Below, piece after piece: positions 34,583-42,230 of a DNA stretch of 64,000 nt. Origin of the DNA: BQWY01 sp046351095 (lineage in GTDB: Bacteria; Nitrospirota; Nitrospiria; Nitrospirales; Nitrospiraceae); NCBI GenBank assembly GCA_046351095.1, contig JAXLZC010000001.1, positions 682,001 to 746,000 on the forward strand. The letters are read 5' to 3'. The notes under the pieces are model-generated. The model saw nothing but the letters and a program-made list of their open reading frames with translations, did no database searches and was not told the DNA's origin. The position numbers were made by a program, and so were the translations under genes. Numbering within the stretch: position 1 is the first letter of the stretch; every line of letters starts with the position of its first letter.

Positions 34583-37096
34583 ATGCTCGACCAACAAGAA
34601 TTTTCCACGCTGCCCATCTTGCCGATAAAACGCACCGTTTTGCTTCCCGGCGTCATGATGCCGCTCACGATCGGTCGCGACCGATCCGTGGCCGCGTTCG
34701 AGGCCGCCGGCACGTCCGAAGATAAAACCATTCTCGTCGTCGCGCAGCGGTCGCCGCACACCGAGCAACCGACGGCCGAAGACCTCTACACCATCGGCAC
34801 CAAGGCCGTGATCAAACAGGTCCGGCGCGGTGCCGACGGCGAACTCCATGCGTTGGTGCAGGGCATCGACCGCATGGTGATCGTGAAGGTCGAACAGACC
34901 GATCCCTATCTCACAGCCAAAGTGCGGCCGCTGCCTATCGCCGTGGAAACGACGACGGAGGGCGACGCCCTCGTGCGCGCCATCGTGGATCTCTCCGGCG
35001 AATTGTTGAAACTCGTCCAACCGAACGGACTGAGCGAAGTGGTCCTGTCGTTCGGCGACGCGTCCGATCCCGTGGCGCTCGCCTACCGCGTCGCATCCAC
35101 GCTCAACATGAGTCTGCCGGAGGAGCAGGCGCTGCTCGAAGCCGGCACCAAGCTCGACCTCTATCGTGCGCTGTACGCGGCGCTCGCGCGCGAGGTCCAG
35201 ATCCTCACCGTGCGGAATAAAATCGCGAACGAGGCGCAAGAAACCATTGGCAAGTCGCAGCGCGAATACATCCTGCGCGAACAACTCAAAGCCATCCAAC
35301 GCGAGCTCGGCGAAAGCGGCGACGAGCAAGACGAGGTGGGCGAATTACGCCGACGTATCGCCGAAGCCGACCTGCCCGACACAGTGCGCAAAGAAGCCGA
35401 GCGCGAACTGACGCGCCTGAGCAAATTGCCGCCGTCGTCCGGCGACCATCAGGTGCTGCGGAGTTACCTGGAGCTGGTGTTGGAATTGCCGTGGACAAAA
35501 ACCTCCGAAGACAGCCTCGACCTCGCGCAGGTCCGGACCGTCCTCGACGAGGACCACTACGGCATCCAGGAAGTGAAGGAACGTATCCTCGAACACCTGG
35601 CCGTCTTAAAACTCAACCCGACGGCGAAGGCGCCGATCCTCTGCTTGGTCGGCCCTCCGGGCGTCGGCAAGACCAGCTTGGGGCAATCCATCGCACGCGC
35701 GATCGGCCGCAAGTTCGAGCGCTTCAGCTTGGGCGGCGTGCACGACGAGGCGGAACTGCGCGGACACCGGCGCACCTACGTCGGCGCCTTGCCCGGCGGC
35801 TTGATCCAAGCCGTGCGGAAAGCCGGGACCAAAAATCCCGTCTTGATGCTCGACGAGATCGACAAGATGGGGCGCGACTTCCGCGGCGATCCCGCAGCCG
35901 CCCTGTTGGAGATTTTGGACCCCGCGCAGAACCACACATTCCGGGACCACTATCTCGATCTGCCGTTCGACCTGTCCAAGATCTTTTTTGTGACGACGGC
36001 CAACACGCTGGATACGATTTCGCAGCCCCTGTTGGACCGTATGGAAATCATTCGCCTGCCCGGCTACACCGAGCGGGAGAAACAAGAGATCGCCGAGCGC
36101 TACCTCTGGCCGCGACGCATGAAGGAAGCGGGCTTGAGCGCCGAGCGCGTCGTGTTGCCCAAGGAAGCTATCGCCACCATCATCTCGCGCTACACACGCG
36201 AAGCGGGCGTGCGTCAGCTTGAACAGCAACTCGGCAAACTCACGCGGAAGGTCGCCTTTGCGATTGCGTCGAAACCGGCGGCGGTTGAAGAGGTACAACA
36301 AGAAGTAACGCACGACACAGACGCGGCGGCCACAGGCGCGACGGCCACAGACACAGGCATCGATACCGCGACCGCAACGACATCGGCAGTCGACGCGCCG
36401 CTCGTGCTGACGCCCGAGCAGATCCGCGAATGGCTCGGCACCGAACGCGTCACGCCGGAAGAAATGCGGAAGGAGCTGCCCGCCGGTGTCGCGACAGGCT
36501 TAGCCTGGACACCGACCGGCGGCGATGTCCTGTACATCGAGACCAGTTTGCTTCCCGGCAGCCACGACCTGCTGATCACCGGCCAACTCGGCGACGTCAT
36601 GCAGGAGTCGGCGCGCGCGGCCCGGAGTTACCTCTGGAGTCACGCGGAAGGCATGGGATTGGATATCTCGCGCTTCAAACGGAACGGCCTGCACATCCAT
36701 GTGCCGTCCGGCGCGATACCGAAAGACGGACCGTCGGCCGGGATTACGATGGCCACCGCCCTGGCTTCCGCCTATACCGGCGTGCCGGTTCGGAGAGACA
36801 CGGCGATGACCGGCGAGATCAGCCTCAGCGGATTGGTGCTGCCCGTCGGCGGGATTAAGGAAAAGGTGTTGGCGGCGTATCGCGCAGGCATCCGCCGACT
36901 GATTCTGCCGAAGGCGAACGAGAAGGACCTGAAGGACGTGCCGGAAGACGTGCGGCAGGAACTCAGCGTGCACTTGGTGGAGCACGTCTCGGAAGTGTTG
37001 CGGGAAGCGTTCGAACAACCGACGAGCGGACCGGCGCCGAAAGGCGTCGGTCCCAGCGCCGCCTTCCCCATCGAACACGCCGCATCCGTGAACTGA
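34583..37096 (+). CDS. lon: ATP-dependent protease Lon
   Basis: 837 residues. The ATG at 34583 follows GGGAGGG and fits the family N-terminus ('LPILPIKRTVLLPGVMMPLTIG'). LAN domain about 8-200, coiled linker, then AAA+ with Walker A 'GPPGVGKTSLGQS' (about 357) and Walker B 'VLMLDEIDKMG'. Protease domain from about 620, with the catalytic Ser in 'PKDGPSAGITMA' (about 719) and Lys in 'GGIKEKVLAAYRAG'. Between the AAA+ lid and protease domain (about 566-609) sits a ~40-residue Thr/Ala/Asp-rich insert absent from standard Lon, so it is longer than the usual ~780-810. Degrades misfolded and regulatory proteins. Confidence 0.96.
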   Translation: MLDQQEFSTLPILPIKRTVLLPGVMMPLTIGRDRSVAAFEAAGTSEDKTILVVAQRSPHTEQPTAEDLYTIGTKAVIKQVRRGADGELHALVQGIDRMVIVKVEQTDPYLTAKVRPLPIAVETTTEGDALVRAIVDLSGELLKLVQPNGLSEVVLSFGDASDPVALAYRVASTLNMSLPEEQALLEAGTKLDLYRALYAALAREVQILTVRNKIANEAQETIGKSQREYILREQLKAIQRELGESGDEQDEVGELRRRIAEADLPDTVRKEAERELTRLSKLPPSSGDHQVLRSYLELVLELPWTKTSEDSLDLAQVRTVLDEDHYGIQEVKERILEHLAVLKLNPTAKAPILCLVGPPGVGKTSLGQSIARAIGRKFERFSLGGVHDEAELRGHRRTYVGALPGGLIQAVRKAGTKNPVLMLDEIDKMGRDFRGDPAAALLEILDPAQNHTFRDHYLDLPFDLSKIFFVTTANTLDTISQPLLDRMEIIRLPGYTEREKQEIAERYLWPRRMKEAGLSAERVVLPKEAIATIISRYTREAGVRQLEQQLGKLTRKVAFAIASKPAAVEEVQQEVTHDTDAAATGATATDTGIDTATATTSAVDAPLVLTPEQIREWLGTERVTPEEMRKELPAGVATGLAWTPTGGDVLYIETSLLPGSHDLLITGQLGDVMQESARAARSYLWSHAEGMGLDISRFKRNGLHIHVPSGAIPKDGPSAGITMATALASAYTGVPVRRDTAMTGEISLSGLVLPVGGIKEKVLAAYRAGIRRLILPKANEKDLKDVPEDVRQELSVHLVEHVSEVLREAFEQPTSGPAPKGVGPSAAFPIEHAASVN

Positions 37097-37275
37097 CAGC
37101 GGCGAGCACGGAGGCTTAGTCCCTAATCTAATTCACCCCCCTCGCCACCTCAGCCATATCAAAAAGTACGAGGCCCCGGCTAATCCGTGGCCTCACCTAT
37201 GCGCAGGAGTTTGGCTCAGGCATTCCTGCCGACTCGCGACATTGCACAGGCGCAACCGCGGAGACTTTCTGATGC

Positions 37276-37806
37276 GAAGGGCCCTCGGATGAGTTGATAG
37301 TGCAGCGGGCGTATACAAAGAAGCATAGCAAACCGGCCCTTGCGGATGGCGTCGATGTAATTGCGGTCGGATCACTCGCCTTCAAGCGGTTTCTAGAGAT
37401 AGCCGTTTTTCTGGAATTGGATGTTCGGGTGGTGACGGACAACGATGGGAGCATGGAGAAGTTAAAGGAGAAGTACGCAGATTACATAGAAGGGCAACAC
37501 CCCAAAATCAAGCTGTGCTACGACGATGACGAAGACTATGGAACGCTTGAACCTCAGCTTCTGAAGGCCAACTCTTGCGATACGCTGAATGCGATTCTCG
37601 GCAAGCAGTATACAAATAAAGAGGAATTACTAAGGTATATGGGCAGCAATAAGACAGATTGTGCCCTCAAAATGTTTGGGACTGACAAATCTTGGAATAC
37701 CCCCCAATACATCCTTAAAGCCATTGACTGGGAATCGACTCATCATCGCGTGCGCAGGATCAGGCAAGACAAGGAGACTTGTCTTAGACGCACTTGCCAG
37801 CCGTGA
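37276..37806 (+). pseudogene. TOPRIM domain of an OLD-family nuclease (GajA-like), ATPase part missing
   Basis: All TOPRIM metal-site residues are present: 'EGPSDE' (37276-37293), 'VVTDNDG', and 'NKTDCALKMF'. Other family signatures are 'VDVIAVGSLAFKRFLEIA' and 'TLEPQLLKAN'. In OLD/GajA proteins this domain follows a ~350-residue ATPase, but a TGA lies two codons before the Glu and only ~175 bases separate it from lon, so the ATPase is deleted. A TTG at 37294 could restart translation but would drop the essential Glu. The 3' end overlaps the helicase gene. GC content is visibly lower than in neighbours. Confidence 0.8.
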
Positions 37807-38797
37807 TCGGCGCATAGCTATCGTTACCTACACCAACAACAACACTAGAGAGATCAAGAGACGCTTTGGCGAGTTGAATTCCGGAATTCCGAAGCACGTG
37901 GATGTAATGACGTGGTTCGAGTTCTTGTTGCGCGAATGCGCGAGGCCCTACCAGCGATCGAAGTATGCCGGCAAGCGTATTGAGTCGTTGCTGTTTGTGA
38001 ACCATCAGTCGGCTCGCCATGTGAAGGAATCGGATACCAAGCGGTACTACTTTGCGAGTGACGATCTAATCTACTCAGACAAAATTGCGAGATTTGTAAT
38101 CGAATGCGAGAGGAACTCTTCAAATTCCGTTACATCCCGACTAGAGGGCATTTATACAGATATATACATCGACGAATTTCAAGACTTGTCGGGGTGGGAC
38201 CTTGATGTAATCACAATGCTATTGGAGACAAGTATTCGTGTGACCCTTGTTGGGGATCCACGACAACACATTTACAGCACCAATCCCTCACAAAAGAACA
38301 AGCAATACCTTGGGACTAACATTCTAGAATTGGCGGAGAAATGGAAAAAAAGCGAGTTATGCTCACTTGAACACATGAACGCCACGTACAGGTGTAGCTC
38401 TGCGATTTGCGAATTCTCGAACGCACTCTGGCCTGGAATGCCTGAGATGACGTCCTCACAGGCGCAAACAACTGACCATGATGGAGTATTCCTCGTAGCA
38501 AAAAGCGCGCTGGCAAAATACATGCATCGCTATAGCCCACAGGTATTGCGACACAGCAAGAAGACAAACACTCACGGATCTGAGGGCATAAACTTTGGAC
38601 TGGCGAAGGGACTCCAGTTCGACAGGGTTTTGATCTTTCCCACTTCTCCCATAAGGAAGTATCTGCAAACAGGAGATCTCGATCACGTCGCTAAGAGCAA
38701 GGAGAAACTGCATGTTGCGGTAACTCGTGCACGGCATAGCGTAGCTTTTGTGTTTGACGGTGAGTCCAAACTTGTGCGGAATCGATGGAGCAATTGA
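37724..38797 (+). CDS. UvrD/SF1-like helicase, GajB-like
   Basis: About 357 residues from TTG 37724 (MTGNRLIIACAGSGKT); an ATG at 37661 in the same frame would add 21 residues overlapping the TOPRIM sequence. SF1A motifs are complete: Walker A 'ACAGSGKT', motif II 'YIDEFQDLSGWD', motif III 'LVGDPRQHIYS', motif IV 'NATYRCSSAI', motif V-like 'KGLQFDRVLIFPT', and motif VI 'LHVAVTRARHSVAFV'. In Gabija systems such a helicase follows the OLD nuclease gene. It is shorter than the ~490 residues I recall for characterised GajB. The low GC and codon use differ from the flanks, suggesting transfer. Confidence 0.8.
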   Translation: MTGNRLIIACAGSGKTRRLVLDALASRDRRIAIVTYTNNNTREIKRRFGELNSGIPKHVDVMTWFEFLLRECARPYQRSKYAGKRIESLLFVNHQSARHVKESDTKRYYFASDDLIYSDKIARFVIECERNSSNSVTSRLEGIYTDIYIDEFQDLSGWDLDVITMLLETSIRVTLVGDPRQHIYSTNPSQKNKQYLGTNILELAEKWKKSELCSLEHMNATYRCSSAICEFSNALWPGMPEMTSSQAQTTDHDGVFLVAKSALAKYMHRYSPQVLRHSKKTNTHGSEGINFGLAKGLQFDRVLIFPTSPIRKYLQTGDLDHVAKSKEKLHVAVTRARHSVAFVFDGESKLVRNRWSN

Positions 38798-38958
38798 AGC
38801 TAGTTTAACGGAGAGCAACAAAGAGAATTCCAGATATCGACAATTCGATGGAGACTGAAACCTGACTGCAACGTGGCACAGTCTATAGGCAATGTGCTCC
38901 ACCCCTTCCCAACAACCCAGCTTCCAGCTACGCATCTCAAATATAATTGAGAGAGTCT

Positions 38959-39495
38959 CTAGCGCCCGGTCACGGCTTGCCAGAGGGCGGCGGTGGCCCA
39001 GACGAGTGCGGCGATCAGCGCCAGCGTGATGAGCAGCGTGGTCGTCGCCAAGCCGATTACAAACAACCAATCGCCGGTTGTCGCCGATCCGCCGGGCGCC
39101 GCGTGGCGACGCAGCAGTTCTGCATTCCGTTGGTTGCTGCGAAACCACAAAGAAAACAGATCGCCTAGCACGGGGATCGCCCCGACCGTGCCGTTCAGAA
39201 ACATATTCAGCGACATCCGCACGAGCACGATCCGCGGCACACGCAGTCGGGCGGCGAAGAGCAGAATCGCCGACCCGACCGTGCTCGCGAGCGCATCGCC
39301 TAATCCCGGCACCAGGCCGATGATCGGATCGAGGCCGATCCGCCAGGTCGTCCCTGGAATCGGGACCGCCGCATCCAGCACCCGCGCCAACAAATCCGCA
39401 GCCTGACGCAGCGCTTCCCGCTCCACCTCGGCCTTCCGATCCGCGCGCGGATCGCTGCCGCGTTCCCATGTGCCAGACGTGTCCTGTCCATTCAT
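38959..39495 (-). CDS. DUF4112 membrane protein
   Basis: 178 residues. The DUF4112 core has 'AVPIPGTTWRIGLDPIIGLVPGLGDALASTVGSAIL' spread over about 44-80 and 'GTVGAIPVLGDLFSLWFRSN' near 102, the paired 'G.(I/V)P.LGD' motifs typical of the family. A transmembrane segment lies near the C-terminus (about 145-170). Function unknown in the family. Confidence 0.88.
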   Translation of the reverse strand: MNGQDTSGTWERGSDPRADRKAEVEREALRQAADLLARVLDAAVPIPGTTWRIGLDPIIGLVPGLGDALASTVGSAILLFAARLRVPRIVLVRMSLNMFLNGTVGAIPVLGDLFSLWFRSNQRNAELLRRHAAPGGSATTGDWLFVIGLATTTLLITLALIAALVWATAALWQAVTGR

Positions 39496-39596
39496 GGCGT
39501 CAGTCTACACGAACGGCGGGACGAGCGTCGCCGCTCTCTTGATTGCGACCGACGCTCCGGTGACAATAGATACATCACGTCTGACGGAGGACTCAC

Positions 39597-40007
39597 ATGG
39601 ATATCCCGAACCAGATCGTAAAAATCGTGAAGAGCGATGACGAATGGCGCAAAGCGTTGTCGCCGGAGCAATATCAGGTCTTGCGGAAGGAAGGCACGGA
39701 GCGGGCGTTTACGAACCCGCTGAACGACAACAAACAAAAGGGCGTCTACCTCTGCGCGGCCTGCGAGTTGCCGCTCTGGTCGTCCGACCACAAGTTCGAC
39801 AGCGGCACCGGCTGGCCCAGCTTTTGGCAACCGATCGCCCCGCAGGTGGTCGAAACCAAAACGGATTACTACTTACTCTACGCGCGGACGGAAGTGCATT
39901 GCGCGCGCTGCGGCGGACATCAAGGCCATGTCTTCAACGACGGGCCGAAGCCGACCGGCCTTCGGTATTGCATCAACGGCGTGTCGCTGAAATTCACGGC
40001 GGCGTAA
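39597..40007 (+). CDS. msrB: Peptide methionine (R)-S-oxide reductase MsrB
   Basis: 136 residues. Reduces the R-sulphoxide of methionine in proteins. Zinc cysteines: 'LCAACELPLW' and 'HCARCGGHQGHVF'. 'FDSGTGWPSFW' and the catalytic Cys in 'RYCINGVSLKF' are intact; the resolving Cys is not obvious. ATG preceded by GGAGG about 8 nt upstream. Cytosolic (no signal). Confidence 0.96.
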   Translation: MDIPNQIVKIVKSDDEWRKALSPEQYQVLRKEGTERAFTNPLNDNKQKGVYLCAACELPLWSSDHKFDSGTGWPSFWQPIAPQVVETKTDYYLLYARTEVHCARCGGHQGHVFNDGPKPTGLRYCINGVSLKFTAA

Positions 40008-40019
40008 TCGTGTAGCCGT

Positions 40020-40904
40020 TCAGCGGCCCGGCTGTTCCACGTCGGGCGCTGACGCAACCGCCTCGTACAGCGCCGCATAGTCCTGATCGCCGTAGCCGAG
40101 TGCGATTCCGCGCTCCAACAGCGGCGCGATCCCGTCGAGACTCCGCGCATCCACGCCCGCCTGCTCCGCCGCTTCGTGGACCAACCGCACGTCCTTCAAT
40201 AACATCCGCACCGAAAAGTTTGGATTCGCGTAGTCGTGCGACGCGATACGCGGATACTTCTTTTCGAACATCGGCGGCGCGAGCGTACTTTTGGCCAACA
40301 GCTCGCGAAAGATCTCAACCGACACGCCGCTACGCTGCAACAACGCGAGGCTCAACGAGAACGCGGCGATGTGGCTGGCGATCAGTTGGTTCAGTGCGAG
40401 CTTCATCGCCGCGGCCTGCCCGACCGATCCGACCAGCACGGGCGCATCGCACAGATGATTGAGAACTGGTGTGAGGCGAGCGAATCGTTCGGCGCTGCCG
40501 CCGATCATCACCAACAACGTGCCCTTCTTCGCTTCGGCGATGCTTCCGAGCACCGGCGCCTCGATGTACTCGCCGCCTGCAGCGTGAATCTGCTGTTCGA
40601 TCTCACGACTTTCGTTCGGCGAAATAGTTCCCATCTGCACGATCAGGCGACCGCGAAGGCCAGCCGCCACACCGTCCGCCGCGAGCACCGCACGAATCGC
40701 CGCTGCATCGGACAGCAATAAGAGTACGACCTGCGCGGACGTGACCGCTTCGGCTACCGTCCCGACGACGGCAATACCCTGCCGCGTCAACGGTTCGGCC
40801 TTCTCGCGCGTGCGGTTGTACGCGACGACCTCGTATCCGCAGCTCTTCAACCGCTCCGCGACGGCGCGCCCCATCAATCCCGTTCCCACAATCGCCACGC
40901 TCAT
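40020..40904 (-). CDS. NAD(P)-dependent beta-hydroxyacid dehydrogenase family protein
   Basis: 294 residues from MSVAIVGTGLMGRAVAERL. The ATG at 40904 begins right at the Rossmann strand and has GGGGAG about 7 nt upstream; the ATG at 40919 adds five residues. Dinucleotide motif GTGLMG. Substrate-binding 'MGTISPNESREIE', the 'APVLGSIAEAKKGTLLVMIGG' segment, and the catalytic Lys in 'GQAAAMKLALNQL' place it with 3-hydroxyisobutyrate/glyoxylate reductases. The exact substrate is unknown. Convergent with msrB, 12 nt apart. Confidence 0.88.
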   Translation of the reverse strand: MSVAIVGTGLMGRAVAERLKSCGYEVVAYNRTREKAEPLTRQGIAVVGTVAEAVTSAQVVLLLLSDAAAIRAVLAADGVAAGLRGRLIVQMGTISPNESREIEQQIHAAGGEYIEAPVLGSIAEAKKGTLLVMIGGSAERFARLTPVLNHLCDAPVLVGSVGQAAAMKLALNQLIASHIAAFSLSLALLQRSGVSVEIFRELLAKSTLAPPMFEKKYPRIASHDYANPNFSVRMLLKDVRLVHEAAEQAGVDARSLDGIAPLLERGIALGYGDQDYAALYEAVASAPDVEQPGR

Positions 40905-41018
40905 GACCTGTCTCCCCACTCGGTTTCTACGGATCGCACGTTCGACCGCCGCAGCTATACCACGAGCAGGTCACGGCCGCCATGGCGATCCGATCTCGTC
41001 CGTGGTACCTTGCACGCG

Positions 41019-42188
41019 ATGTCCGCCCCCACGCCGCTCTCGTCATCGACCGACCTCGGCCTCTCCGGTCAACGCCTTACGGTGACCTACCTCGTCCAAG
41101 CGAGCGGCGCCGACGCCGAACGGATGGCGCATCTCCTGTGTATCGACCAGACGGTGGAATCGACCGAGGAGGTGATTCCCGCCGGTCCGATTCGCGACGA
41201 ACTCTTGGGCCATGTGCGGTCGATCATGCAGGTCACGCAGACCAGCAGTTTGATCGCCGTCGATTTTCCCGTCGAATTAATCGGCACGCGCGCCGACGGC
41301 TTGCTGCATCTGCTGTTCGGCACCAGCAGCCTCAAACCCGGCATTCGTGTCATCGACCTGGCCGTTCCGAAAGGCTGGTCGTTGCCTTGGCCTGGTCCAC
41401 GCTTCGGACGTGCGGGATTCCGTCAGTGGACCGGCGTCTCCGACCGACCGATTCTCTGCGCGGTCCTCAAACCGCTCGGACGCTCGCCAAAAGAATTGGC
41501 GGCGCTGGCGATGGAGTTTGCGCTCGGCGGCATCGACTGCATCAAGGACGATCAAGGCTTGGCGGATCATCCGTTTTGTCGGTTCGCCGACCGTGTGGCC
41601 GCCTGCGCCGAGGCGGTGGCGGAAGCCAATCGACGCACGGGCGGCTCCTGCCGCTACATTCCGCACGTCGGCGGCAGCGCCGACGACATCCGCACACAAG
41701 CCGCCGCTGCGAAGGCGTTGGGCGCGGGCGGGTTGCTCGTCTGCCCAGGACTCTCCGGCTACGACAGCCTCCGCGACCTCTCATCGGACAGGCAGCAGAC
41801 GTTGCCGATCGTCAGCCATCCGTCGTTCCTCGGGACCTATACGATGTCGCAGACGCAGGGCATCGCGCCGTCGGTCCTCTACGGGATTCTGCCGAGGCTG
41901 CTCGGCGCCGACGTGTCGATCTATCCGACCTACGGGCCGACATTCGGCGTGACGCGGTACGATTGTGCGCAGATCGCCGAGGCCACCGCGAATCCCGCGA
42001 TTCCCCTTCCCGCCATCTTTCCCACAGCAGCGGGCCGTATGGGGCGCGAGCAGTTGGAGGAGATCGTGGGGCTCTACGGCAAAGACGTGGTCGTCATCCT
42101 CGGCAGCCGAATTCAATCCGACCCGGACGGGATTCAGACCGCCTGCCGTCGTGTGCGCGAACACCTCGCCGGGCTCGACTATCGGTAA
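41019..42188 (+). CDS. RuBisCO-like protein (form IV)
   Basis: 389 residues, from the ATG at 41019 (a TTG nine bases upstream is less likely). RuBisCO large-subunit fold: the N-terminal domain, then barrel strand with 'LCAVLKPLGRSPKE' holding the Lys175 equivalent. The carbamylation loop is 'GGIDCIKDDQGLADH' (Lys201 and Asp203 kept, Glu204 replaced by Gln). 'PIVSHPSFLGTY' and 'SIYPTYGPTFGVTRYD' replace the loop-6 lysine region. These losses argue against CO2 fixation. Form IV proteins include enolases or isomerases of sulphur-compound salvage; which applies here is unknown. Followed 42 nt later by a B12-radical SAM gene, so a joint pathway is likely. Confidence 0.88.
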   Translation: MSAPTPLSSSTDLGLSGQRLTVTYLVQASGADAERMAHLLCIDQTVESTEEVIPAGPIRDELLGHVRSIMQVTQTSSLIAVDFPVELIGTRADGLLHLLFGTSSLKPGIRVIDLAVPKGWSLPWPGPRFGRAGFRQWTGVSDRPILCAVLKPLGRSPKELAALAMEFALGGIDCIKDDQGLADHPFCRFADRVAACAEAVAEANRRTGGSCRYIPHVGGSADDIRTQAAAAKALGAGGLLVCPGLSGYDSLRDLSSDRQQTLPIVSHPSFLGTYTMSQTQGIAPSVLYGILPRLLGADVSIYPTYGPTFGVTRYDCAQIAEATANPAIPLPAIFPTAAGRMGREQLEEIVGLYGKDVVVILGSRIQSDPDGIQTACRRVREHLAGLDYR

Positions 42189-42230
42189 CCCACGAAGACT
42201 TCGCCGTATGGACTGTGTTATGTCCAGTCC

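Noticed and set aside
37170..37194. Hairpin GAGGCC...GGCCTC after lon as a lon terminator
   Set aside because: The only T-run follows on the minus strand, the wrong side for lon; left unannotated.
39539..39567. Weak -35/-10 pair (TTGATT-17-GACAAT) before msrB
   Set aside because: The -10 matches only four of six positions and other choices are equally good.
41019..42188. True carbon-fixing RuBisCO large subunit
   Set aside because: Glu204 equivalent is Gln, the KPxxGL motif is altered and the loop-6 lysine region is replaced; no small subunit or phosphoribulokinase nearby.
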